DNA of 64,000 nucleotides from SHWC01 sp050173345 (GCA_050173345.1 JBFXKW010000001.1:558001-622000), one strand, 5' to 3'; shown: positions 33,945 to 42,789, counted from the first letter of the stretch. The notes: generated by a model not told the origin, from the sequence alone. Numbers and translations are program-made.

Positions 33945-34182
33945 GGGCGGGGGACGGGTTCAGCTCCGGGTTTTCGCGAGGCCTGCCTGGATCGAGACTT
34001 TGTTGACGTGCGCGCTCCCTTCGCGCCCGCCTTCCGAAGCGGCTAAACGCGAGTGCGGCATGGTGATGGCGTGGCGAAACAGTGTCAACCCGATGTCGGC
34101 CGGGCGCGGGCGAGGCGGTAATTTGCGTCAGGAATTTAGAAGTTTATGGCGGCTGATTGAGACGCCGGATGGCGCCGCCCGG

Positions 34183-35328
34183 CTAGTGCCGCCCGCGGGC
34201 GTCGATACGCCATAGGTCGACCAGCGTATCGCCACGCACGCAATGATAGACGTCGTGGAGGTTGACCGTGGGGTCGCAGTGCGGCACGAAGCACTCGACG
34301 ATCGCGCCGAGCGGCAGCTGCTCGCCGGCCTTGGCGAAGTTCAGCCTGCCGTGCTCGTCTCCCATGAAGCCGTAGGTGGCGCCGGCCGGTGCGCCCCTGG
34401 CAAAGCGCGGCAGCGGGCCGTCGGTCGCGAAGCATTTGAGGCCGGCATCGAGCGTGACATGGCCCGGATGGTTCGCGCTGATTACGCTGGCCGCCACGAA
34501 CAGCGAAGGGCGGAACGGCCAAGCGCCGCCGGCCGGCTCGATCTCGTCATACTCGACGTCCATGAAGACGTAGGAGCCGACCTGCAGCTCGTTCAGCACG
34601 CCGCCTTCGGAGTCGATCGCGTAGGTGCCGGTGCCGCCGCCCGAGACGATGCCGTCCGCGATGCCCCAGCTCTCGAACTGCTCGCGCAGGAGGGCGAGCG
34701 GGCGCAGCGCCTCGTTGGATTGCGCGCGCCGCTCGTCGAAGCCCGTGATGTGCTGGAGGTGGCCGCCATAGCCCTGCACGCCGCCGAGCGTCAGCGCGTC
34801 CGAGCCGATCGCCTTCTGCGCCATCGCGACCGCGCTCTGCAGAGATTCGGCGCCGGTCCGCTGCAGGCCGACATCGACGTCGATCACAACGCGGAGCCGC
34901 TGCCCGGCCCGCCTGGCGGCGGCTTCGAGCGCTTCCAGATTGGCCATGCTGTCGGTCGTCACCATCAGCCCGCCCGCATGCCGGTTGAGCGCGATCAGCG
35001 CCTCGATCTTGGCGGGCGGCACCACCGGCGAGGTGATCAGCACGCCGCTGATCCCGCCCTCGACCATCACGGCCGCCTCGCCGAGCGTCGCGGCGCAGAC
35101 GCCGCGTGCGCCGGCGGCGAGCTGGCGCCGTGCGATCTCGACCGATTTGTGGGTCTTGACGTGCGGCCTGAGACCGATCGACTTCTCCCGCGCGAAGGCC
35201 GCCATCCGCTCGATGTTGTGCTCGAGCGCATCGAGGTCGAACACGAGCGCGGGTGTCGCCAGCCGGTCGCGCGAGCCCTTGACGCCGACCAGGGCGGCAT
35301 TGGGAGAAAGCTCCGACAGGTCCGCCAT
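34183..35328 (-). CDS. DSD1-family PLP enzyme (D-threonine aldolase / D-serine dehydratase-like)
   Basis: A 381-residue fold-type-III PLP enzyme. The PLP lysine is in GLRPHVKTHKSVEIAR (near residue 60), the aromatic/strand motifs VIDVDVGLQRTGAES and VSGGGTGTY follow, and the C-terminal metal-binding segment is PHCDPTVNLHDVYHCVRGD. Members cleave D-threonine to glycine and acetaldehyde or dehydrate D-serine or beta-hydroxyaspartate with help from a divalent metal. The ATG at 35328 is a normal start. It lies upstream of the importer operon on the same strand (238-base gap) and divergent from the erythronate dehydrogenase gene. Confidence 0.87.
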   Translation of the reverse strand: MADLSELSPNAALVGVKGSRDRLATPALVFDLDALEHNIERMAAFAREKSIGLRPHVKTHKSVEIARRQLAAGARGVCAATLGEAAVMVEGGISGVLITSPVVPPAKIEALIALNRHAGGLMVTTDSMANLEALEAAARRAGQRLRVVIDVDVGLQRTGAESLQSAVAMAQKAIGSDALTLGGVQGYGGHLQHITGFDERRAQSNEALRPLALLREQFESWGIADGIVSGGGTGTYAIDSEGGVLNELQVGSYVFMDVEYDEIEPAGGAWPFRPSLFVAASVISANHPGHVTLDAGLKCFATDGPLPRFARGAPAGATYGFMGDEHGRLNFAKAGEQLPLGAIVECFVPHCDPTVNLHDVYHCVRGDTLVDLWRIDARGRH

Positions 35329-35446
35329 GTTGCGCCCCGCATCTGCCGTTGAGCCGGCACGATAGAGGTTGCGCGGCCGGAATCAAGCTTGCCTGGCCCG
35401 GAGCGCCTCGTCATTGTGCGGCGGTCACGATAGAGGGGATGCCAGG

Positions 35447-36433
35447 ATGAAGGTGGTCATCACCGGCGGCGCCGGGTTTCTCGGGCTCCTGCTGGCGCAG
35501 CGGCTGGTCGAGCGCGGCACGCTGACCGGCGCCTCCGGCGCGCCGGAGCCGATCGACGAGATCGTGCTGTTCGACGTGGTGGCGCCGCCGAGCCTGCCCG
35601 CGAGCCTCAAAGGCCGCGCCGAGATGGTGACCGGCGACATCGCCGACGCCGCCGGCCTGCGCAAGCTGGTTTCGGGCGACAGCGTCTCGGTGTTCCACCT
35701 CGCCTCGGTGGTGTCGGCCGGCGCCGAGCAGGATTTCGACCTCGCGCTCAAGGTCAATCTGCATGGCGGCATCGCCCTGTTCGAGGCGTGCCGGGCGCTG
35801 CCCAACAAGGCGCGCATGGTGTTCACCTCGAGCGTCGCGGCGTTCGGCGTCGACAGCGTGACGCAGGCCGTGGCCGACGACACCAAGGTGACGCCGAAGA
35901 CCACATACGGCATGACCAAGGTGATCCTCGAACTGCTCTGCAACGACTACACGCGCAAGGGCTTCCTGGACGGCCGCGGCGCCCGCCCGTCGACCGTGAT
36001 CGTGCGCCCGGGCAAGCCGAACAAGGCGGCCTCCGGCTTCGCCAGCGGCGTGTTCCGCGAGCCGCTCGCGGGCGTGCCCTTTGCGCTGCCGGTCGGCCCC
36101 GACATCCGCATGGCGATCGTCGGCTACCGCAGCGTGGTGGACGGCTTGATCCGCCTGCACGAGGTGCCCTCGGAGGCGCTCGGCCATGACCGCACGATCA
36201 ACCTGCCGAACCTCTCAGTCACCGTCGCCGAGATGGTGGAGAGCCTGAAGCGCGTCGCCGGCAACCGCAAGCTCGGCGAGGTCAGCTACGCCCCGGACCC
36301 CGCGATCGAGGCGATCTGCCGCGGCTGGCCCGGCCATGTCGGCGCGACGCGCGCCAAGTCGCTCGGCCTGCAGGGCGACGCCGACCTCGATTCCATCGTG
36401 CGCGGCTACATCGAGGACTTCGTGGATCGGTGA
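35447..36433 (+). CDS. denD: D-erythronate dehydrogenase-like epimerase-family enzyme
   Basis: A 328-residue extended short-chain dehydrogenase. It has the NAD site VVITGGAGFLGLLLAQRL, the catalytic serine in VFTSSVAAFG and the Y-x3-K in TYGMTKVILELL, then a DenD-like RPGKPNKAASGFASG segment that replaces the usual sugar-nucleotide loop. DenD oxidises D-erythronate to 2-oxo-D-erythronate in four-carbon sugar-acid use. The ATG at 35447 follows a purine-rich stretch and starts the homology. The convergent neighbours downstream resemble two further enzymes of this pathway. Confidence 0.82.
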   Translation: MKVVITGGAGFLGLLLAQRLVERGTLTGASGAPEPIDEIVLFDVVAPPSLPASLKGRAEMVTGDIADAAGLRKLVSGDSVSVFHLASVVSAGAEQDFDLALKVNLHGGIALFEACRALPNKARMVFTSSVAAFGVDSVTQAVADDTKVTPKTTYGMTKVILELLCNDYTRKGFLDGRGARPSTVIVRPGKPNKAASGFASGVFREPLAGVPFALPVGPDIRMAIVGYRSVVDGLIRLHEVPSEALGHDRTINLPNLSVTVAEMVESLKRVAGNRKLGEVSYAPDPAIEAICRGWPGHVGATRAKSLGLQGDADLDSIVRGYIEDFVDR

Positions 36434-36532
36434 GGACGAGACCTCAATCGTCGTCCTCCGGCGAGCCGAAGGCGAGACCGGGGGACCCAGACTAGGCGCA
36501 CGATGCTTGCCTTGCCGTGCCGCCCCGCCTGG

Positions 36533-36605
36533 ATACTCCGCCTTCGCGGAGTATGACGAAGAGAGGCGGAGTATGACGAAGAGGAGCGGAGCGTGCCGAA
36601 GAGAA
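36533..36605. repeat. Hairpin plus three 20-base tandem repeats
   Basis: A hairpin (arms ATACTCCG at 36533-36540 and CGGAGTAT at 36547-36554, 6-base loop) runs into tandem units of 20 bases: GCGGAGTATGACGAAGAG at 36546 and 36566, and a diverged third at 36586 (GCGGAGCGTGCCGAAGAG). It lies between the convergent stops of denD and the next dehydrogenase, like the other repeat elements here. Confidence 0.85.
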
Positions 36606-36625
36606 GCAGCCGGCCGCCTGCCCCC

Positions 36626-37540
36626 TCAATCCTTCGGCACGATGTCGAGCGTGTTGCCGACGCGGGCCGGCTTGTTGAGGTGCTCGATGGCGAGCAGCGC
36701 GGCGCTCTGGTCGTAGCGGCCGGCGCCGATCTCGACCAGCAGCTTGAAAAGGTCGCGCGTCGCCGTCGAGAGCGGCAAATCGAGCTTTGCCTCGGCCGCG
36801 GCGTCGAGCACCGAGTTCAGGTCCTTGAGGTGGACCTGGGCGCGCCCGCCGGGTAGGAACTTACGCTCCAGCATGCGCTGGCCGTGAATTTGCAGCACGG
36901 TCGAATCGGCGAAGCCGCCGGTGATCGCCTTCCTCACCGCGGCCGGGTCCGCCCCGCCCGCGGCCGCGAGCAGCAGCGCCTCCGCGATCGCGACGATGTT
37001 GATGCCGACGATCGCCTGGTTGCACAGCTTGGCGAGCTGGCCGCTGCCGGCAGGCCCGACCAGCGTCGGCCGGCCCATCTTCTCGAGCACCGGCTTGACC
37101 CGCTCGAACACCGCGGGCTCGCCGCCCGCCATGATGGCGAGCGTCGCCGCCGCGGCGCCGACCGTGCCGCCCGAGACCGGCGCATCGAGATGATCCGCGC
37201 CGCGCTCGGCCTTGAGCCGCCTGGCGTGCTCGCGCGCATAGTCAGGCGGGATCGAGCTCATGTCGACCACGACGGCGCCCTCGCCGATGCCCTTGGCCGC
37301 GCCCTGCTCGAACAGCACGTCGCGCACGGTCGGCCCGTTCTCGAGCATGAGGACAATGATGTCGGTGCCGCGCGTCGCCTCCTCGGGCGTGCTCGCGAGC
37401 GTCGCGCCGAGCTTCACCACCGGCTCGGCCTTCGACGCCGTACGGTTCCACACGGTGAGCGGATAGCCCGCCTTGACCAGGTTGGCCGACATCGGCTCGC
37501 CCATGAGCCCGATGCCGAGAAAGCCGATCTTCGCCGTCAT
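36626..37540 (-). CDS. Beta-hydroxyacid dehydrogenase (L-threonate dehydrogenase / tartronate semialdehyde reductase-like)
   Basis: A 304-residue enzyme of the 3-hydroxyisobutyrate dehydrogenase family: nucleotide site KIGFLGIGLMGEPMSANL, substrate motif DAPVSGGTVGAAAATLAIM, and catalytic lysine in GQLAKLCNQAI. With an Hyi/OtnI-like isomerase 13 bases upstream, it is either L-threonate dehydrogenase (four-carbon acid pathway) or tartronate semialdehyde reductase (glyoxylate pathway). DenD nearby favours the first; no gcl gene for the second is seen. The ATG at 37540 starts the homology. Its regulation is not readable. Confidence 0.85.
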   Translation of the reverse strand: MTAKIGFLGIGLMGEPMSANLVKAGYPLTVWNRTASKAEPVVKLGATLASTPEEATRGTDIIVLMLENGPTVRDVLFEQGAAKGIGEGAVVVDMSSIPPDYAREHARRLKAERGADHLDAPVSGGTVGAAAATLAIMAGGEPAVFERVKPVLEKMGRPTLVGPAGSGQLAKLCNQAIVGINIVAIAEALLLAAAGGADPAAVRKAITGGFADSTVLQIHGQRMLERKFLPGGRAQVHLKDLNSVLDAAAEAKLDLPLSTATRDLFKLLVEIGAGRYDQSAALLAIEHLNKPARVGNTLDIVPKD

Positions 37541-37553
37541 GCCGCCCTCCCCT

Positions 37554-38357
37554 TCATTGCGCCGCCTGCGCGCCCGCCTCGATGCCGTAGGCCGCGGCCC
37601 AGCCGAGCCCGGCGAGCGTGCCGGCGCGCGGCCGATATTCGCAGCCGACGAAGCCCTGATAGCCGAGCCGGTCCATGTGCGCGAGCAGGAAACCGTAATT
37701 GATCTCGCCGATGTCGGGCTCGTTGCGCCCCGGCACGCCGGCGATCTGGACATGGCCGATGACGTCCCGGTGGCGCTCGAACGACGCCGCGAGATTGCCC
37801 TCCATGATCTGCAGATGATAGGCGTCCCATTGCAGCTTGAGGTTGGGCTCGCCGACCGCCTCGATCAGACGCCGTGCCTGGGCCGAGCCGCTCAGCACAT
37901 AGCCCGGCACGTCGAACGAATTGAGCGGCTCGATGGTCGCGGTGATGCCGTGGCCGGCTAGCTTGCGCGCGGCCATGCGCAGATTCTCGACGAATACCGT
38001 CTCGCACGCCTCGATCGTATGACCCGGCGGCACGAGGCCGGCCATGACATGGATACGCCGGCAGGCGATCTCGCGCGCATAGGAGATCGCCTGATCGAGC
38101 GCTTCGGCGAACCTGCGCTCCTGGCCCGGTACGGCGCCGAGGCCGCGCTCGCCCTTGGCCCAGTCGCCGGCCGGCGTGTTGATCAGCGCCATCTCGAGGC
38201 CGGCATCCTTGAGCGCGGCGACGGTCGCCGCGGCCGGCACGTCGTAGGGAAACAGCCACTCGACCGCGCGGAAGCCGGCACGGCGCGACGCCGCGAAGCG
38301 GTCGAGCGGGTCGTGCTCCTGGAAGAGCCAACTCAGATTGGCGGCGAGACGCGGCAT
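37554..38357 (-). CDS. Hydroxypyruvate isomerase / 2-oxo-tetronate isomerase family protein
   Basis: A 267-residue TIM-barrel isomerase of the Hyi/OtnI family. It has the motifs SWLFQEHDPLDRFAASRRAG at the start, EPLNSFDVPGY (a catalytic Glu), WDAYHLQIMEG and GCEYRPRAGT (second Glu). Such enzymes interconvert hydroxypyruvate and tartronate semialdehyde, or 2-oxo-tetronates. It starts the two-gene operon with the dehydrogenase. The ATG at 38357 is typical in position. The kinase OtnK and aldolase OtnC that complete the tetronate pathway are not in the window. Confidence 0.87.
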   Translation of the reverse strand: MPRLAANLSWLFQEHDPLDRFAASRRAGFRAVEWLFPYDVPAAATVAALKDAGLEMALINTPAGDWAKGERGLGAVPGQERRFAEALDQAISYAREIACRRIHVMAGLVPPGHTIEACETVFVENLRMAARKLAGHGITATIEPLNSFDVPGYVLSGSAQARRLIEAVGEPNLKLQWDAYHLQIMEGNLAASFERHRDVIGHVQIAGVPGRNEPDIGEINYGFLLAHMDRLGYQGFVGCEYRPRAGTLAGLGWAAAYGIEAGAQAAQ

Positions 38358-38488
38358 GGTTTCCGAGCGCGAAGGCGAAACAGGCGCACAGGGAAGCCGC
38401 TTGCCGTCATCGCGTCAAGGCCGGGCTACCCCAAGCCATGAACCCGCTCTATGGTCTAAGGCAATCGATCGAGACCGACGGAGCCATC

Positions 38489-39985
38489 ATGAACCAGCCG
38501 CTGATCCACGCCCCCGATTTCGGCCGCCACGGCCTGCCCTGGCTCAACATCGGCAAGCCGCTCTCGCTGGCGGAGATTGCGGGCCGTCTGGTGATCCTCG
38601 ATTTCTGGACGTTCTGCTGCATCAACTGCATGCAGGTGCTGCCGACCTTGCGGCGGATCGAGGAGGCGTTCCCCGAGGAGGTCGTGGTGATCGGCGTGCA
38701 CTCGCCGAAGTTCCAGGCCGAGCGCGATACCGACAACCTCAAGGCCGCGATCGCGCGCTACGACATCCGCCATCCGGTGATCCAGGACGCCGACATGCTG
38801 ATCTGGCGCGAATACGGCGTGCGCGCCTGGCCGACGCTCGTCTTCATCTCGCCCGACGGCTATGTGCTCGGCCATGCCGCGGGCGAGCCCGACCCGGACC
38901 GCCTGTTCGAGGTCGTCTCGCGCGTCATCGCGGAGGGCAAGCAGGACGGCAGCATCCAGGCGCGGCTGCTCGACCTCGCCGTGCCGGAGCGGGCGCGCGG
39001 CCCCCTGCTCTATCCGGGCAAGCTCAAGCGGCTGCCGACGCGCGACGGCAGCGTCCGCTGGGCCGTCGCGGACGGCGGGCATCATCAGGTCGCCGTGCTG
39101 GATGAGGCGGGGCGCGAGCTGGTCCGCTACGGCTCGGGCCAAGCCGGGTTCGAGGACGGCCCGTCGAAGCGCGCCAATTTCAACAGCCCGCAGGGGCTGA
39201 TCGCAGACGACGACTTCATTTACGTGGCCGACACCGGGAACCACGCGATCCGGCGCATCGACCGGGCGAGTGGCGAGGTCACGACGCTCGCAGGCACCGG
39301 CCGCCGCGGGCCGCGCCTTGCCTCGCCCCTGCCCGGCCGCGACGCGGCGCTCGCCTCGGTCTGGGATCTGGAGCTGCAAGGTGACCGCCTCTATTTCGCG
39401 AACGCCGGCACGCACCAGATCGGCGTGCTCGACCTTGCCGACGGTACGGTGCGCGCCTTCGCCGGCAATGGCGGCGAGGACATCGCGGACGGCCCGGCGC
39501 TCGATGCGCTGCTCGCGCAGCCGAGCGGCCTCGCGCTGGACCCGTCCGGCACGCGGCTCGCCTTTGCCGACAGCGAGACCTCCTCGGTCCGGCTGGTCGA
39601 GTTCGGCAAGGGCACGCCGGTGGTGAGAACCGTCATCGGCACGGGGCTGTTCGATTTCGGCCACGCCAACGGGCGCTTCACAGAGGCGCGGCTGCAGCAC
39701 CCGCTCGGCATCGCGTGGCTCGACGACCGGCGCTTGGCGGTCGCGGACAGCTACAATGGCGCGGTGCGGATCGTCGATCTCGAAGCGGAAAAGATCGCCG
39801 ACCTCGACGATGGAAACTACGTCTGCTGCGACGATCTCTGTGTTCCACTCGCAGAGCCGGCCGGCGTCGCGGTCGATGGCGATGGCCGCATCCTGGTGAG
39901 CGACACCAACAACCACCGCATCGTCGCCTACGAGCCGGCGGCGCTCAGCTACCGGACCCTGGCCGGCTCACCCGCCATCGCGTAG
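38489..39985 (+). CDS. Thioredoxin-like and NHL-repeat protein (NHLRC2-like)
   Basis: A 498-residue protein. Residues 1-150 are a thioredoxin/TlpA-like fold with the redox motif FWTFCCINCMQVLP, in which CCINC is the NHLRC2 hallmark. Residues 200-490 form an NHL-type beta-propeller with repeats such as FIYVADTGNHAIRRID, LYFANAGTHQIGVLD and ILVSDTNNHRIVAYE. No signal peptide, so cytosolic. Human NHLRC2 is linked to redox and cell survival; bacterial role is unknown. The ATG at 38489 is preferred over one at 38438, because a ribosome site (CGGAG) precedes it and the upstream 17 residues match nothing. Confidence 0.85.
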   Translation: MNQPLIHAPDFGRHGLPWLNIGKPLSLAEIAGRLVILDFWTFCCINCMQVLPTLRRIEEAFPEEVVVIGVHSPKFQAERDTDNLKAAIARYDIRHPVIQDADMLIWREYGVRAWPTLVFISPDGYVLGHAAGEPDPDRLFEVVSRVIAEGKQDGSIQARLLDLAVPERARGPLLYPGKLKRLPTRDGSVRWAVADGGHHQVAVLDEAGRELVRYGSGQAGFEDGPSKRANFNSPQGLIADDDFIYVADTGNHAIRRIDRASGEVTTLAGTGRRGPRLASPLPGRDAALASVWDLELQGDRLYFANAGTHQIGVLDLADGTVRAFAGNGGEDIADGPALDALLAQPSGLALDPSGTRLAFADSETSSVRLVEFGKGTPVVRTVIGTGLFDFGHANGRFTEARLQHPLGIAWLDDRRLAVADSYNGAVRIVDLEAEKIADLDDGNYVCCDDLCVPLAEPAGVAVDGDGRILVSDTNNHRIVAYEPAALSYRTLAGSPAIA

Positions 39986-39996
39986 GAAGGCGCCGG

Positions 39997-40767
39997 TCAT
40001 CCCGGCTCGACGGTGCCGTCCGGCATGATCGAGCCGGCCATGTTCGCGCCGCCGAAATGGGTTTCGCGCGTATCGGCGCGGCGCAGATCGGCCTGGCGGA
40101 GGTCGGCGTTGGTGAAGCGCGCTTCGAGCAGGTTGGCGCCGGCGAGGTCCACCGAGACCAGCCGGGCGCCCTTGAAGCTCGCCCTGGTCAGGTTGGCCTC
40201 GGCGAGGTTCGCGCGCGACAGGTCAGCCTCCTGGAAGCGCCCGAGGCTGAGGTCGGCGCCGCTCAGATTGGCGTCGACCAGGCGCGCCAGCCGGCAGTCC
40301 GCGCTCCACAGATTGGCTTCGGTCAAGTTGGCGCCGATCAGCTTCGCCCCCGCCATCTCCGCCTGGGCAAGGTTGGCGCGCGCCAGATAGGCCTCGGAAA
40401 GGTCCGCAACCTTCAGGTTCGCGCCCCAGAAATTGCTTTCCGCGGCGAGCGCGGCGACCAGCCTAGCGCCCTGCAGGTTGGCGGTGCGCAGCCTGGCATG
40501 GCCGAGATTGGCGCGTTCCAGGTTCGCCGCCAGCAGCATGGCGTCGCTGAGGTCGGCGTCGCTCAGATCGGCGCCTTCCAGGTCGGCGCCCTTGAGCCGT
40601 GCGCCACGCAGCACCGTACCGGAAAGGTCGGCATCGACCAGCTTGGCGCCTTCGAGGTCGGCCTCGATCAAGGACGCGTTGCGCAGCACGAGTCCGGTAA
40701 GGTCGGCGCCCCGGAATCGTCCCGACCGAAGCTCCGCCTCGCTCGGCTGGGCGCGCGTCTCGTTCAT
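39997..40767 (-). CDS. Pentapeptide-repeat protein
   Basis: A 256-residue protein that is almost wholly A(D/N)LXX pentapeptide repeats from about residue 20 to 245, around 45 units (ADLTG, ADLEG, ANLER, ANLGH and so on), which fold into a right-handed quadrilateral beta-helix. No signal peptide. Some such proteins mimic DNA and protect gyrase (Qnr, MfpA); most have unknown roles. Here the helix is not a clear Qnr, lacking its usual loops, and gyrA is far away. The ATG at 40767 overlaps the stop of the SAM hydroxide adenosyltransferase gene (ATGA), so translation is coupled. Confidence 0.9.
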   Translation of the reverse strand: MNETRAQPSEAELRSGRFRGADLTGLVLRNASLIEADLEGAKLVDADLSGTVLRGARLKGADLEGADLSDADLSDAMLLAANLERANLGHARLRTANLQGARLVAALAAESNFWGANLKVADLSEAYLARANLAQAEMAGAKLIGANLTEANLWSADCRLARLVDANLSGADLSLGRFQEADLSRANLAEANLTRASFKGARLVSVDLAGANLLEARFTNADLRQADLRRADTRETHFGGANMAGSIMPDGTVEPG

Positions 40768-41504
40768 GGCGAACGTCCTCCGACGACGTGAACGGCAAGG
40801 CCGACCTGAACGCCGAGCGCGATGTCGGCCCGGCCGCGATTGACCGCGATCTCGCAGAGGCCGTTCGCGTTCGCGTACCAGAAGGCGGCGCCCGGCCCGA
40901 CCGACGAGAAGGTCCGGGCGTGCCCGATCATGCTGCCGCCGACGACGAGGCGACGGTCGAAGCCGATGTTGGCCGCCCGCAAGCCGGTCATGACATTGCC
41001 GAACGCATCGACATAGATGACCTCCGCGAGATCGTCGGGCCAATCATGGCCGACGACCGCCTCGGGCGGAAGCGGCCGCGAGGCCAGCTTCTCGCCGCGC
41101 GCGAGGCACGCCGCGGCCGGTGCGAACAGGTCGCGGCCGTGGAAGGTCTCGGAGAGCCGCTCTGGCCGCCAGGTGATCTCGTGCCACTGCGCGCCGCCGA
41201 GCCGCCGCGCCGCGACCGCGAACAGGCCGTTGTCGGGCCCGACGAACCGCAGCCCGCCGGCTTCCATGACGACGGCGCGGCGCTCACTGCCCACGCCCGG
41301 GTCCACCACGCCGAGCAGGACGGCGTCTTTCGGGATGTCCGACGCCAGCGCGGCGAGCAGATAGGCGGATGCCTTGGGGTCGAAGGTCGGCGCGTCCGAC
41401 ATCAGCTCGATGACGCTGGTCTCGGGCGCCGACCGCTTCAGGACGGCGATCATCTGGCCGGTATAGGGCCCCGCCACCCCGAAATCGCTGAAGATCATGA
41501 TCAT
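40764..41504 (-). CDS. SAM hydroxide adenosyltransferase family protein (DUF62)
   Basis: A 246-residue protein of the SAM-dependent halogenase/hydroxide adenosyltransferase family. Its start has IFSDFGVAGPYTGQMIAVL with the substrate-binding SDFG; then GVVDPGVGSERRAVV and VGPDNGLFAVAAR, and DAFGNVMTGL in the C-terminal barrel. Hydroxide-type enzymes turn SAM and water into adenosine and methionine. The fluorinase-type insertion loop is not seen, so halogenation is unlikely. The start is either ATG 41504 or ATG 41498. It is the first gene of a two-gene operon with the pentapeptide-repeat gene. Confidence 0.88.
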   Translation of the reverse strand: MIMIFSDFGVAGPYTGQMIAVLKRSAPETSVIELMSDAPTFDPKASAYLLAALASDIPKDAVLLGVVDPGVGSERRAVVMEAGGLRFVGPDNGLFAVAARRLGGAQWHEITWRPERLSETFHGRDLFAPAAACLARGEKLASRPLPPEAVVGHDWPDDLAEVIYVDAFGNVMTGLRAANIGFDRRLVVGGSMIGHARTFSSVGPGAAFWYANANGLCEIAVNRGRADIALGVQVGLAVHVVGGRSP

Positions 41505-41836
41505 GGTCGACGCCCGGCCCGACCGGCGCCGGACCGGCCTCGCGCCATGCCTTCGATGACGAGTACGGCGTGATCCAACCGCCAGGACGATGCAGGGAAT
41601 ATCAATAGAGAGGGTGAGGTCAAATCTGTGTTTATTTTATATTAATTGATCATCACAAGAATATACATAATATAAGACCTATCAAGAAGATCAGCCTATG
41701 CAAATGGGCGGAGAACGCCGGTCAGGCGCCGCCCGAGGCGGCGCCTGACCGGCCATAGCCGCTATATAGGGCGCTACGCGGCCAATGCGAGCGGCGGCGC
41801 CCCCTCGCCGCCTGCTTGGCCGCCAGGACCGGCCGA
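41505..41836. other. Gene-free interval with an A+T-rich block and a strong hairpin
   Basis: No gene can be read here. Bases 41625-41700 are strikingly A+T-rich for this genome (TTTATTTTATATTAATTGAT and similar) and probably hold the promoter of the leftward SAM hydroxide adenosyltransferase operon. A perfect inverted repeat (41718-41752) precedes it. Confidence 0.6.
41718..41752 (-). terminator. Perfect 16-bp inverted repeat, probable terminator
   Basis: Arms of 16 bases (41718-41733 and 41737-41752) are exact inverted copies with a 3-base CGA loop. It lies 84 bases past the stop of the SDR gene on the minus strand. There is no tight T-run after it, only CATTTGCAT, so it is a terminator by position and stability, not by a classical pattern. 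Confidence 0.6.
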
Positions 41837-42604
41837 TCACAGGCCGGCGGAGATGCCCTCGTCCAGCACCATGGTCGCGCCGTGCATGGCCCGCGACTCA
41901 TCGGAGGCGAGGAAGGCCGCCGCCGCGGCCATGTCCTCCGCCTCCGAATAGGTGCGCCCGCTCGGCGTGCGCATCGCCATGTAGTCGAGCATGGCCTTGT
42001 ATTGCGGCTCGGTCCGGATGTTCAGGTTCATCGGGGTCGCCGTGTTGCCGGGCGCGATCGCGTTGACGCGGATGCCGCTCGGCGCCAGCTCGCAGGCGAG
42101 CGCCTTGGTCATCGTGATGAGCGCCGCCTTGGTGCCGCAATAGACGCTATAGCCGTTCATGCCGACCTGGCCGGCGACCGACGTGATGTTGATGATGTTG
42201 CCGGACTTGCGCGCGATCATGCCGGGCGCGACCGCATCGATGCTGAAGAACACGCCCTTGATATTGATATCGACCATCCGGTCATAGTCAGCCTCGGTGG
42301 TCTCGCCGATCTTGGTCTGATAGAAGACGCCGGCGTTGTTGACCAGGATGTCGATCCGCCCGAGCGCCTTCTCCGCCTGCTTGACCATGGCGACGATCGC
42401 GCCCGGCTTGGCGACGTCGGCAACGAACGGATGAGCGGTGCCGCTGCTCTGCCTGATCCGCTCGCACACCTTCTGGGCCTTGTCGAGGCTGGTGCTGGCG
42501 ACCACGCCGATCTCGGCGCCCTCGGCGGCGAAGCGCAGGGCGATGGCCTCGCCGATGCCCTGGGTACCGCCCGTGATCAGCGCTTTCTTGCCCTTGAGAC
42601 GCAT
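41837..42604 (-). CDS. Short-chain dehydrogenase/reductase
   Basis: A 255-residue classical SDR. Cofactor motif TGGTQGIGEAIAL near residue 12, NNAG at about 87, catalytic serine in INITSVAGQVG and Y-x3-K in YSVYCGTKAA. The Gly-rich start and the following Ala/Ser pattern do not fix NAD or NADP. It probably oxidises a secondary alcohol or reduces a keto group; substrate unknown. The ATG at 42604 has a strong ribosome site (GGGGAGA) and begins the homology. It is divergent from larC (185-base gap). Confidence 0.9.
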   Translation of the reverse strand: MRLKGKKALITGGTQGIGEAIALRFAAEGAEIGVVASTSLDKAQKVCERIRQSSGTAHPFVADVAKPGAIVAMVKQAEKALGRIDILVNNAGVFYQTKIGETTEADYDRMVDINIKGVFFSIDAVAPGMIARKSGNIINITSVAGQVGMNGYSVYCGTKAALITMTKALACELAPSGIRVNAIAPGNTATPMNLNIRTEPQYKAMLDYMAMRTPSGRTYSEAEDMAAAAAFLASDESRAMHGATMVLDEGISAGL

Positions 42605-42789
42605 CGCGTTAATCTCCCCTTTGTTGGTCCCGCCCGCTGGCTCGCGCCGCCCGGGCTCCTCCCTGCCGAATGCACGGCTCCTGTCTAGCAAAGCGCCGCA
42701 GGCTCCGAAAGGGCGATGCCGGCTTGGGACTTGGGCGCCGCGCCGCTACAATCCGCCGTGCGTTATCAGTCAGTTGGCGAGACATCGCG

